A DNA stretch of 8,145 bases from a bacterium (lineage in GTDB: Bacteria > Auribacterota > Auribacteria > Auribacterales > Auribacteraceae): positions 1 to 8,145 of the forward strand of contig JAGGZS010000067.1 in assembly GCA_021161885.1 (NCBI GenBank), given 5' to 3'. The position numbers and the translations under genes were made by a program. Of this stretch, positions 1-7,142 are shown in pieces. Every line of letters begins with the position of its first letter. The stretch's first letter is position 1. The notes below the pieces were generated by a model, which was not told where the DNA came from, did no database searches, and saw only the letters and a list, made by a program, of their open reading frames with translations.

Positions 1-1783
1 AAAGATAATTTTCTAACGATATGGCAGATTGCATAAGGAGTGATTTTAAAAGTTTTAAATCATCATTAGTAAAATTCTCGGATGCTTTTTTATAGATATT
101 CCATTTGTTGCATAAACATATTATGCCGATTATTTCCTGATGGACTATTAAAGGCACTATTAATAACGATTTTATGCCTGTATCTATTGAATCATTGGCT
201 TCGGCGAGTTTATCGAAATCATTTATCAAAATAGGGTCTTTGTTGATTCTTATTTCTGTATTAATCTGTTTCATCATTTCTTTTAATTCATCTTTTGTGT
301 TTTTTTCAGAGAAATTAGATATTTTTTCGGCTTTAAGGGTAATGTCGGCGTTTTCAGAATGATTGTTTTCACAAATATAAAGCAGGCAAACATCCACAGA
401 TATGGACTCGGTTATATTGTTTATTATCATTTCCGGAGTGTCGGACACCCTATATATATCTAAAAGTTTTTCGCCGGCGCTTGAGATAATGCCCAGTTCA
501 ACTTCTTTCTCAAGAATAACCTTGAAAGCGTACTGAAATCTTTTTATTAAGTGCAGAGAAAAATTAACAATTGTAACTGCTGTAAGCGGAATTGTTTCAG
601 TTATTAATCCTTTAGTATTGAAAACCCAGAAAGATACAACATAGCCCGCCAAAAAAAGTAACCCGCAGGAAACGCCGGCTTTTGAAAAGGATAATATTGA
701 AAATAAAAATCCGACTAAAATACTTGCCGCCATGATTATCATAATTACTTTGGTCGGCTCAATGCGGTAGACAAAGTTGTCGGTTAAAAAAGAGTTTATA
801 ACAGATGCCTGTATAAACGCGCCAAACATAACGCCGAAAGGGGTAATGTACTCGTCAGAATTACTGAAACCGTGGCTTGTTTGACCTATAAGAACTAATT
901 TATTTTTAAAATATGAGGGGGAAACCGAACCGTTAAGGACATCTTTAAAATAAAAAAAGTTTATGCCGTTGGCGAACTTTTCACCCGGCATCTCAAGATG
1001 CAGAAAGTCTATCGCGTTAGCAGGATTAAAATAGTTTACAAGAAGGGCTTTTCTGGAAGTAAGCGGAACCATTTGATCTTTAATATACATTTTATTGTTG
1101 TTTACTATAACATTTTCGTGAGGTATATTTTTGAATTGCAGATACGCTTCCATCGCCATAGGAAAAACATAGTTTTCTTTATATTGAAAAACCGCGGGGA
1201 CAAACCTTATTTTACCGTCAGAACCGGGTAATATATTTATATGACCTTGCCGCGCAGATGCTTTTGTGAAAATGTCTAAATTATGCCTCATTATTTTTGC
1301 TGTATACATATTGTCTTTTATTGGCAGGCTTTCTACTTTTTGGGCTGAAAAAATGGGCAGGGTAATCCTTGACGATGACTCAATTGATTTAGCGAGGTTC
1401 ATATCCGCGTCTTTTTCGGTGCTGGGAAGATCAAAGAAAATATCGAAGGCTATTGATTTCGCGCCTGCCTGAGATATGTAGTTTATTATTTGCGCGTAGA
1501 TATTTCTTGAAATGGGATAACCGCCTATATTGTCGATACATTTTTTTGAAATGCCTACTACTACTAAATCTTTGCTTAGAGGAGGGTTTTGCCGGAACTC
1601 AAACCTGAAATCCATTGATATCGCTTCAAGTTTTTCAAAAAAATTAGCGTAATATAGTATAGATACTATTATACCTATAGCTAACCCGCTCAAAACACCT
1701 GTTTTAACATTTAATAAATTTGATTTGCCGAAATCGGGTTTATTTGAAAAATGATGAAAAAATTTTTGAACTAATTTATACAT
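1..1783 (-). CDS. CHASE2-GAF membrane sensor protein, 3' end outside the window
   Basis: A continuous minus-strand reading frame runs from ATG at 1783-1781 to the window edge: 594 codons with no stop. Residues about 25-47 form a TM helix. Residues about 48-335 match CHASE2, an extracytoplasmic sensor domain of bacterial receptors: FDIFFDLP near 113-120 followed by DAD and LAKSI, GHINILPGSDGKIRFVP near 180-196, and KLVLIGQTSHG near 295-305 followed by an EYITPFG segment. Three TM helices follow (about 344-364, 368-388, 395-413), the usual CHASE2-TM3 arrangement. A short linker then leads to a GAF-like domain (about 440-590). The output domain lies beyond position 1; in this family it can be a histidine kinase, nucleotide cyclase, GGDEF, HD-GYP or phosphatase domain, and the window cannot say which. 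An in-frame TAA at 1810-1808 with no ATG between supports this start. The ribosome site is weak (AGG four bases before ATG). The ligand is unknown. Confidence 0.9.
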   Translation of the reverse strand, partial: MYKLVQKFFHHFSNKPDFGKSNLLNVKTGVLSGLAIGIIVSILYYANFFEKLEAISMDFRFEFRQNPPLSKDLVVVGISKKCIDNIGGYPISRNIYAQIINYISQAGAKSIAFDIFFDLPSTEKDADMNLAKSIESSSRITLPIFSAQKVESLPIKDNMYTAKIMRHNLDIFTKASARQGHINILPGSDGKIRFVPAVFQYKENYVFPMAMEAYLQFKNIPHENVIVNNNKMYIKDQMVPLTSRKALLVNYFNPANAIDFLHLEMPGEKFANGINFFYFKDVLNGSVSPSYFKNKLVLIGQTSHGFSNSDEYITPFGVMFGAFIQASVINSFLTDNFVYRIEPTKVIMIIMAASILVGFLFSILSFSKAGVSCGLLFLAGYVVSFWVFNTKGLITETIPLTAVTIVNFSLHLIKRFQYAFKVILEKEVELGIISSAGEKLLDIYRVSDTPEMIINNITESISVDVCLLYICENNHSENADITLKAEKISNFSEKNTKDELKEMMKQINTEIRINKDPILINDFDKLAEANDSIDTGIKSLLIVPLIVHQEIIGIICLCNKWNIYKKASENFTNDDLKLLKSLLMQSAISLENYL

Positions 1784-1819
1784 TTTACCTGAAATTTTTT
1801 TTATTGTTTATTTTTACTA

Positions 1820-1888
1820 AATGCCTATTAAAATTTTATCGGCTTAAAACGGGTTTTTTATGAGAAAAATTTTTTTAAGATAGGCATT
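1820..1888. repeat. Perfect 9-bp inverted repeat in the divergent promoter region
   Basis: The left arm AATGCCTAT (1820-1828) and right arm ATAGGCATT (1880-1888) are exact reverse complements separated by 51 bp. Each divergent gene therefore has ATAGGCATT upstream in its own reading direction: 79 bases before the thioredoxin ATG and 36 before the sensor ATG. The arms contain GGC/GCC cores that stand out in this AT-rich gap. The arrangement resembles two inverted half-operators for a dimeric regulator, but a regulatory role is inference and a chance match is possible. Confidence 0.5.
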
Positions 1889-1918
1889 GAATTTTTCTTT
1901 TTTTTTATATAGTATGAT
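1887..1918 (+). promoter_or_regulatory. Possible sigma-70-type promoter for the thioredoxin-led train
   Basis: TTGAAT at 1887-1892 is a candidate -35. Candidate -10 elements are TATAGT at 1908-1913 (15-bp spacer) and TATGAT at 1913-1918 (20-bp spacer). Neither spacer is the ideal 17 bp. The spacer contains a run of nine T (1898-1906). The -35 overlaps the right arm of the inverted repeat, so a protein bound there could block or aid polymerase. The call rests on weak matches in AT-rich DNA. Confidence 0.3.
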
Positions 1919-1954
1919 TTAGAATTTCACAAATTTAATATTTAACGCAATTAT

Positions 1955-1960
1955 AAGGAG
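1955..1960 (+). promoter_or_regulatory. Strong ribosome binding site of the thioredoxin gene
   Basis: AAGGAG lies seven bases before the ATG at 1968. It is the best Shine-Dalgarno match of any gene in the window and fixes the thioredoxin start. It also suggests this gene is translated more strongly than the genes downstream, whose sites are weak or missing. Confidence 0.8.
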
Positions 1961-1967
1961 CTAAACT

Positions 1968-2291
1968 ATGAGCGGATTATTAGAGATTAATGCGGATAAT
2001 TATCAGGAAGAAATTTTTGAGTCGGATATACCGGTATTAGCCGATTTTTCAGCTGAATGGTGCGGTCCCTGCAAACGTCTCGGTCCGATTGTTGAGGAAA
2101 TCGCTGAAGAAATGAAAAGCAAAGTTAAAGTAGTACATATAGATATAGATGTTAATCAGGATTTGGCATCTAATTACAATGTGCTTAGTATTCCAACTCT
2201 GATTTTGTTTAAGGGCGGTGAGGAAGTGGAAAGAACTATAGGGTTAGTTTCTAAAACCCATTTGGTAGATTTTATTAACAGCAATATATAA
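1968..2291 (+). CDS. trxA: Thioredoxin
   Basis: A 107-residue single-domain thioredoxin, the usual length of TrxA. The active site WCGPC is at residues 31-35 with the nucleophilic cysteine at 32 and the resolving cysteine at 35. The buried Asp26 and the cis-proline Pro76 (in SIPT) are present, as are the conserved C-terminal glycines 84 and 92. There is no signal peptide, so it should act in the cytoplasm as a general protein disulfide reductase fed by thioredoxin reductase. No reductase gene is seen here. It heads the rightward gene train and has a strong AAGGAG ribosome site. The next gene starts 50 bases after its stop, with no hairpin-plus-T-run terminator between. Dedicated thioredoxins for one substrate look the same, so whether this is the main cellular thioredoxin is not known. 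Confidence 0.95.
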   Translation: MSGLLEINADNYQEEIFESDIPVLADFSAEWCGPCKRLGPIVEEIAEEMKSKVKVVHIDIDVNQDLASNYNVLSIPTLILFKGGEEVERTIGLVSKTHLVDFINSNI

Positions 2292-2341
2292 TATAATCTG
2301 CATCAGCTGTTAACGCCGTAATTTTTTGGAGATATTTTTGT

Positions 2342-3673
2342 ATGCCTAAAATTTTTTATGTTATTATTTTAATTCTATTATTTACGAAATTCGCTTCGGC
2401 GCAAGAGCACGCTTCAAATACCGCTGACAGTCCTCAAAAATTATCCGAACAGGAAACGATGATTTCAAAATTGGCAGGGTTGCAGGAAAATCTTGAAAAA
2501 AACCCTTCTTCTCCCGTATTGAATTATGAACTTGCCAAAACGTATTTAGAGCTTGGAGAAGTAGACAACGCTTTAAAATCGTTATTGGATTGCGTCGTAA
2601 ATATTGAGCCTGACAATGAAGCGGCAACTCAACTCGAAGATTTTACCGATGAAAACCGGCAAAATTATGACAGAGCCATAAAAATGATGAAAACTCATAA
2701 CGATTTTGAAAGCCGGCAGCTTTTTAGCGGGTTATTGCAAAAATATCCGAACTCGCCGGAGATATATTTTAATATGGCTATTTTAGACGGGAACGCAGCT
2801 TACTATTTTGACTTTATTGAAAATATATATGCCGGCGCTAAATTGTCAACCAGCGCGAAAGAGTTTTTCAGGATATTAGGCGGCTTGTATATTCTTGTCG
2901 GAGATAATTCAAACGCTGAAAAGATGTTCGCTAAAGCGCTTGAGTTAGACCCTTCTTATGCCCCTATTTATGTTTGGCTCGGCAAACTGCGTTTGATGGA
3001 AAAAAATTATGATGAAGGAATGTACGCGTTAAGGAAAGCTATTAAAATAGACCCTGATGATTACAGCGCCAAAGTTACGCTTGGACGCATTTATATGGAA
3101 ATGCGCAAATTCGATCAAGCCGAACCCCTTTTGCAGTCTGCTGTCGAACTGAATAAAACATATTGGGAAGCGTACCGCGCTTTAGGTTTTTTATATTATT
3201 ATAAGAACGATATCGAAAAAAGCATTCAAATGTTTAAAGAGGTTATTGTACTGCAGCCGAATAAAATAGAACCGTTATTAGACCTTGCTAAAATATACCA
3301 GAGTCAGGGCAGGTTTAAAGAGGCGATATCACAGATGCAGTCCGCGTTAAGACTGATGCCTGACAAACCGATGCTTTACTGCGATCTTGCCGATTTATAT
3401 GCCGCTGATAATGATTTGCAGATAGCAATAGACAATTTTAATACTGCCTTAGACATTAACAATAATATGCCGCTTGTACATTATCGGTTGGGACTTTTAT
3501 ATTACAAACAGCAAAAATTTGAAAAAGCGGTTCAGGAATTTAAAAAAACTATTCAGCAGAAATCAGATTTTGTGGATGCTTATAAATCTTTATATATTAT
3601 ATACAAGGAAGAATTACATAATCCGCAGGAAGCTGAATATTATCTAAAGATGCAGCAGCTGATGGCAAATTGA
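2342..3673 (+). CDS. Exported TPR-repeat protein
   Basis: A 443-residue protein. Residues 1-20 are a signal peptide: Lys3, a hydrophobic core to about residue 15, and an ASA cleavage site before Gln21. There is no lipobox cysteine. The mature part is nearly all tetratricopeptide repeats. One repeat lies near 57-90 and a degenerate stretch near 110-170. Then seven repeats follow in exact 34-residue register, starting near 171, 205, 239, 273, 307, 341 and 375, with a last partial one at 409-443. Typical TPR residues recur (LG.LY near the start, A...F..A near the end, then DP or QP). TPR solenoids are protein-binding scaffolds; no catalytic domain is visible, so a periplasmic or envelope assembly role is inference. 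The start has GGAG ten bases upstream. Its stop lies 46 bases before the CorC-like gene, so it is probably part of the same transcript. Confidence 0.85.
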   Translation: MPKIFYVIILILLFTKFASAQEHASNTADSPQKLSEQETMISKLAGLQENLEKNPSSPVLNYELAKTYLELGEVDNALKSLLDCVVNIEPDNEAATQLEDFTDENRQNYDRAIKMMKTHNDFESRQLFSGLLQKYPNSPEIYFNMAILDGNAAYYFDFIENIYAGAKLSTSAKEFFRILGGLYILVGDNSNAEKMFAKALELDPSYAPIYVWLGKLRLMEKNYDEGMYALRKAIKIDPDDYSAKVTLGRIYMEMRKFDQAEPLLQSAVELNKTYWEAYRALGFLYYYKNDIEKSIQMFKEVIVLQPNKIEPLLDLAKIYQSQGRFKEAISQMQSALRLMPDKPMLYCDLADLYAADNDLQIAIDNFNTALDINNNMPLVHYRLGLLYYKQQKFEKAVQEFKKTIQQKSDFVDAYKSLYIIYKEELHNPQEAEYYLKMQQLMAN

Positions 3674-3689
3674 TCTCAATCAAGGTTGA

Positions 3690-3719
3690 ACAAAGTATTT
3701 TAACTACCTAAAACTAAAT
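3690..3719 (+). promoter_or_regulatory. Leader of the CorC-like gene lacking a Shine-Dalgarno site
   Basis: The 30 bases before ATG 3720 contain no GGAG, AGGA or similar purine run at useful spacing; the nearest AAGG is at 3682-3685, about 34 bases upstream. The start is still forced by the DUF21 N-terminus and the upstream stop. Translation may rely on an unstructured A/T-rich leader or on ribosomes from the TPR gene. Confidence 0.5.
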
Positions 3720-4958
3720 ATGGATATAATTTTTCAAGGTACAATACTGCTTTTTTGTATATTCTGCTCGGCATTTTTTTCATGTTCGGAAACTGCTTTG
3801 TTTTCGTTATCTAAAAGCAAACTGCAGGTACTTGCGAAAAAGGATAAAAAAAACGGGGCGTTACTTAGCGAGCACCTCAGCCGTGCGCCTAATTTACTTA
3901 TCTCTATTTTAATAGGCAATATATTTGTTAATATTTTCGCTACGTCTATAACAGAACGGATCGCTACGAGTATAGCCCCTGATTACGGACTTGAAATAGC
4001 AATTGTATCAATGTCGGTAATTATTATTCTTTTTGGTGAGGTTACGCCTAAAATTATCGCTGTAAACTATTCGCAGAGAGTATCGTTGGCGGTAATCCCT
4101 TTTATTTCCAAACTATATAAATTTGTAACTCCGTTTAGAATTGTTTTGTTTAATTTATCTAATTACATTATTTCCCGTCTTTCAAAATTTATGTTATCCG
4201 GCAAACTTCCGTCTTCAAATGAAGAGATAAGAGCTATGCTCTTCGACAGCCATAGGGCGGGTATTTTGCTTGAACACGAAAAAAATATGATTGACGGGAT
4301 CATTAAACTCCATTCACTTAACGCGAAAGATATTTTGACTCCCCGGTCGGAAATGGTTTTTTTTGAGGTCAGTGAAAGTTTGGAAAAAATTTTTACTGCT
4401 ATGCGTAAAGGAAAATATTCCCGAATACCTATATATGAACAAAAAATGGATAATATTATCGGGGTTTTGTACCTGAAAGATATTCTTTTTCTCAAAAATA
4501 AAAATGTTTGCATAAAATCGCTGCTTCGAAAACCTTTTTTTGTGCCTGAAACTAAATCCGCTGACCGGCTGTTCCATGAAATGCGCAAAATTAATGTCCA
4601 TCTCGCTATCGTTGTTGATGAATACGGCGGAGTGGAAGGCGTCCTCAGTATGGAAGATATACTTGAAGAAATTTTCGGGGATATTCTCGATAAAAAAGAC
4701 GCGTTGCTGTCTATGAAACGCATAAACGCAAAGTCAATGAGAATATCCGGTCGCCTGACAATAGATGATTTTAACGAAGTTTTTGAGTCTAACCTAAAAG
4801 ATGAACTTAACGTAACTATCGCGGGGTATCTTCTGCGTAAAATAGGGCGAATACCTAAAAAAGGGGAATTTTTTCTTTACGGCGGATTTGAGTTTTTTGC
4901 GGCTGCGGTGAAAAAAAATCGAATAGAAGAGATTATAGTTACCAAGTTAAGAAAATAG
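3720..4958 (+). CDS. CorC/CNNM-family DUF21-CBS-CorC_HlyC membrane protein
   Basis: A 412-residue protein with the full family architecture. DUF21 (CNNM transmembrane domain) spans about 1-180 with hydrophobic helices near 3-21, 57-77, 91-108 and 121-145. It carries SETALFSLSKSKL at 23-35, IGNIFVNI at 65-72 and FGEVTPK at 105-111, all typical of the family. Two CBS domains follow (about 205-257 and 266-325), with TPRSEM at 207-212 and VVDEYGGVEGVLSMEDIL at 298-315. A CorC_HlyC domain covers about 333-410. Characterised relatives (bacterial CorC/MpfA, animal CNNM) export Mg2+ or affect Mg2+ tolerance, with adenine nucleotide binding at the CBS pair. The names hlyC and tlyC are old labels for the same family and do not mean haemolysin activity. 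ATG at 3720 is the only sensible start: an in-frame TGA lies at 3687-3689. The transported ion here is not proven. Confidence 0.9.
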   Translation: MDIIFQGTILLFCIFCSAFFSCSETALFSLSKSKLQVLAKKDKKNGALLSEHLSRAPNLLISILIGNIFVNIFATSITERIATSIAPDYGLEIAIVSMSVIIILFGEVTPKIIAVNYSQRVSLAVIPFISKLYKFVTPFRIVLFNLSNYIISRLSKFMLSGKLPSSNEEIRAMLFDSHRAGILLEHEKNMIDGIIKLHSLNAKDILTPRSEMVFFEVSESLEKIFTAMRKGKYSRIPIYEQKMDNIIGVLYLKDILFLKNKNVCIKSLLRKPFFVPETKSADRLFHEMRKINVHLAIVVDEYGGVEGVLSMEDILEEIFGDILDKKDALLSMKRINAKSMRISGRLTIDDFNEVFESNLKDELNVTIAGYLLRKIGRIPKKGEFFLYGGFEFFAAAVKKNRIEEIIVTKLRK

Positions 4959-4965
4959 GGTTGTT

Positions 4966-5964
4966 ATGTTTGTGTTTGTATATTTGCTCATAATTTTTAT
5001 ATGTTTGTTGTTTGAAGGTTTTTTTGCCTGTACGGAGATGTCTATTATCTCAAGCAATAAACATAAAATAAAATATTTGGCAGGGCAGGGCAATATATCT
5101 GCTGTACGGCTGAGAAAACTTCTCGCCATGCCTGAACGATTTTTGGGCACCACACTTGTAGGCGTAAACTTTGCCATAATAATTTCTTCTGCTGTCGCGT
5201 CGAGATTATTATCTGAGTTTGTTCCTGATAAAGCGGTTAATTTGGGCACCACCTTTTTTATGCTGCCGCTTATTTTATTTTTCGGCGAAATTATACCTAT
5301 GACATTCGGTCGGCTTCATTCCACCCAATTGAGTTTAATTCTTATAACCCCTTTGTACTGGGCGTATTATTTGCTTTTTCCCTTTGTTATCTTTTTTTCA
5401 AAAATGTCGGAGCTGGTTTTAAAAATGTTTAAACTGGATTTCCGTAAAAAAAATAAGTTAATGACGCGCGATGAGCTTTTATATTTACTTGAACAGGAAG
5501 CAGGTAAATCGTTTTTTTCTGACTATAACGATGAATTGATAAAACGCGTATTTCAATTTCAAAATTTATTGGTAGATACCCTTATGGTGCCTTTTAATAA
5601 GGTTATAGCTGTTGAAGCGGATGCGTCTTGCGCCGAAGTTATAGAGGTGATGCACGAATCAGGTTTTTCCCGTATTCCGGTTTATAAAGAGTCTTCTGAC
5701 AGGGTTTGCGGTATTATCAGGCCTTATGACTTGATTAATGTGGATTTAAAAAAATCGGTCAGTGAATATATGGCTGATCCATTTGTAATACGACGGTTTA
5801 CGCCTGTTTTAAGAGTTTTGTTAGATATGCAGGTCAATGGTCGGCAAATGGCCATTGTTGAAGACAATAATAAAAAGGCTGTGGGGTTTATCACAATGGA
5901 AGATATTATGGAAAAAATTGTAGGAAACATAACCGATGAATATGACGCGGGGATTGCCCGATGA
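4966..5964 (+). CDS. Short DUF21-CBS paralogue without the CorC_HlyC domain
   Basis: A 332-residue protein homologous to the preceding gene product but diverged. DUF21 covers about 1-165 with hydrophobic helices near 2-20, 60-80, 95-110 and 122-146. Two CBS domains lie at about 204-257 and 268-323. The chain ends seven residues after NITDEYD, so the CorC_HlyC domain of about 80 residues is absent. Family signatures are changed: SETALFSLS in the neighbour aligns with TEMSIISSN, the two asparagines of IGNIFVNI align with Val67 and Ile71, FGEVTPK becomes FGEIIPM, and TPRSEM becomes VPFNKV. It could be a regulatory partner of the full-length protein, or a transporter with other specificity; both are inference. 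The start is seven bases after the upstream stop, with AGGG five bases before ATG. Its TGA overlaps the kinase start. Confidence 0.85.
   Translation: MFVFVYLLIIFICLLFEGFFACTEMSIISSNKHKIKYLAGQGNISAVRLRKLLAMPERFLGTTLVGVNFAIIISSAVASRLLSEFVPDKAVNLGTTFFMLPLILFFGEIIPMTFGRLHSTQLSLILITPLYWAYYLLFPFVIFFSKMSELVLKMFKLDFRKKNKLMTRDELLYLLEQEAGKSFFSDYNDELIKRVFQFQNLLVDTLMVPFNKVIAVEADASCAEVIEVMHESGFSRIPVYKESSDRVCGIIRPYDLINVDLKKSVSEYMADPFVIRRFTPVLRVLLDMQVNGRQMAIVEDNNKKAVGFITMEDIMEKIVGNITDEYDAGIAR
5961..5964 (+). promoter_or_regulatory. ATGA stop/start overlap coupling the DUF21-CBS paralogue to the kinase
   Basis: The kinase ATG (5961-5963) overlaps the TGA stop (5962-5964) of the upstream gene. GGGGA at 5949-5953 lies seven bases before the ATG. 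Such overlaps normally mean translational coupling, giving related amounts of the two proteins. Confidence 0.8.
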
Positions 5965-7142
5965 ACCGTAACAGAGACGCGTTTATCCGGAAAATTATAG
6001 AAAAATTCGGAAAAATCGATCCGAAACATATCGGGCTTTTTTTTACCAGATTATCCAGAGAAAAAAATTTTCTTGAAGATATTTTTAATGTTTTGGATGA
6101 AGGAATTATTGTTTTAGGCGAAGATAAAAATATCCTTTTTATTAACCATAACGCGAAAAATATTTTTCAGGTTTCCCATACCGACATCATTGGCAAAAAT
6201 ATTCTTAAATATCTGCCTGACCAGCGTTTGAATTTTTTTATCGATGAAATATGGAAACTTTCGGAAAAAACCATTAATACTGAAATCAGCCTAAATACCC
6301 CTATATTGAGAAATTACAGCGTAACAATAATAAATTATTTTTTTTATGAAGATAATTTAAACTGTAAAATTTTTGTTTTTAACGATATTACGGATAAAAA
6401 AGAACAGCTTGAACAATTGCTTCACCATGAAAAAATTTCAGCTGTTAATCTGTTGTCCGCTGGTGTAGCCCATGAAATAGGCAATCCTTTGAATTCTCTT
6501 AATATTCATCTACAGCTTCTCCAGCAGGAACTTATTTCACTGGAAAGCCCCAAGAAAAATTCTTTATTAGGACTTGCTAACGTGGCGGCTGAGGAAATCA
6601 ATCGTCTTGACGCCATAATAAAAAAGTTTCTTAAAACTATCCGTCCGTTTCGCTTAAACATTAAGGAAAATAATATTTTAGGTACTGTTAAACAAGTTCT
6701 TAAAGTAATGGAACCTGAAATTAAAAATGCCGGATTAATTTTGAAAAAATCTTTAGATGCTGAAATAGAAAATTTTTTGTATGATGAGGATTTAATGAAA
6801 CAAGCGTTAGAAAATGTCATTAAAAATGCTGTTCAGGCATGTGAATACGGCGATACTATACAAATAGATATATTAAAACTGAAAAATAATTACTGCAAAA
6901 TTACAGTAACCGATAGCGGTAAAGGAATCGACAGAAATATTTTAAATAAAATTTTTGATCCTTACTTTACAACGCGTGAAGACGGTTCAGGATTGGGATT
7001 GATGATGGTTAAACGCATTTTGAACGCGCATGACGGCGAGGTGTCGGTTATCAGTGAAAAAGATAAGGGAACGTCGGTTGTCCTGACTATTCCCGTCAGA
7101 AAAATAGGCAGAAAACTGCTTACCCATCAAACGGGGGATTAA
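5961..7142 (+). CDS. Soluble PAS-domain histidine kinase, NtrB-like
   Basis: A 393-residue sensor kinase. A PAS-like domain covers about 37-148 (VLDEGIIVLGEDKNILFIN at 44-62, closing with FNDITDKKE). The HisKA H-box is AGVAHEIGNPLNSL, with His171 the predicted phosphorylation site. The HATPase_c domain shows an N-box around Asn285/Asn289 (QALENVIKNA), G1 box DSGKGID at 318-324, F-box FDPYFTTR at 332-339 and G2 box DGSGLGL at 341-347. All catalytic motifs are intact, so it should autophosphorylate and pass phosphate to the regulator encoded next. There is no TM segment or signal peptide, unlike most membrane sensor kinases, so its signal is cytoplasmic or comes from a partner protein. Its stop abuts the regulator start directly. 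The name NtrB-like refers to architecture; a nitrogen role is not shown. Confidence 0.92.
   Translation: MNRNRDAFIRKIIEKFGKIDPKHIGLFFTRLSREKNFLEDIFNVLDEGIIVLGEDKNILFINHNAKNIFQVSHTDIIGKNILKYLPDQRLNFFIDEIWKLSEKTINTEISLNTPILRNYSVTIINYFFYEDNLNCKIFVFNDITDKKEQLEQLLHHEKISAVNLLSAGVAHEIGNPLNSLNIHLQLLQQELISLESPKKNSLLGLANVAAEEINRLDAIIKKFLKTIRPFRLNIKENNILGTVKQVLKVMEPEIKNAGLILKKSLDAEIENFLYDEDLMKQALENVIKNAVQACEYGDTIQIDILKLKNNYCKITVTDSGKGIDRNILNKIFDPYFTTREDGSGLGLMMVKRILNAHDGEVSVISEKDKGTSVVLTIPVRKIGRKLLTHQTGD

Larger units (their letters stand above)
1784..1967. promoter_or_regulatory. Divergent intergenic region between the CHASE2 sensor and thioredoxin genes
   Basis: This 184-bp, very AT-rich gap must hold the promoters for both the leftward sensor gene and the rightward thioredoxin-led train. 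It has no ORF of note and no convincing RNA structure. Its clearest structure is the 9-bp inverted repeat annotated separately. For the leftward gene, TAAAAT-like -10 candidates exist but none has a good -35, so I do not call that promoter. Confidence 0.7.

Noticed and set aside
22..33. TGGCAGATTGCA, another sigma-54-like sequence
   Set aside because: The GG-to-GC spacing is six bases, too short, and it is inside the CHASE2-GAF gene.
174..1472. Three plus-strand open frames at 174-362, 998-1231 and 1266-1472
   Set aside because: They lie antisense inside the long CHASE2-GAF gene, have no recognisable domains or ribosome sites, and the opposite strand encodes clear family motifs across the whole stretch.
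2342..2404. Lipoprotein signal for the TPR protein
   Set aside because: No cysteine lies at the end of the hydrophobic segment; the ASA-Gln junction fits ordinary signal peptidase I cleavage.
2471..2484. TTGGCAGGGTTGCA, resembling a sigma-54 -24/-12 promoter
   Set aside because: Only seven bases separate GG and GC where about ten are needed, and it lies inside the TPR coding sequence.
3675..3689. Small hairpin (TCAA/TTGA arms) after the TPR gene as a terminator
   Set aside because: The stem is only four weak pairs and is not followed by a T run, so it does not support transcription ending there.
4163..4723. 186-codon minus-strand open frame
   Set aside because: It is antisense to the CBS region of the CorC-like gene, with a serine/isoleucine-rich composition typical of a shadow frame.
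3720..4958. Haemolysin annotation (TlyC/HlyC-like)
   Set aside because: The domain set is DUF21-CBS-CorC_HlyC, for which ion transport is the better-supported role; the haemolysin label is a historical transfer.
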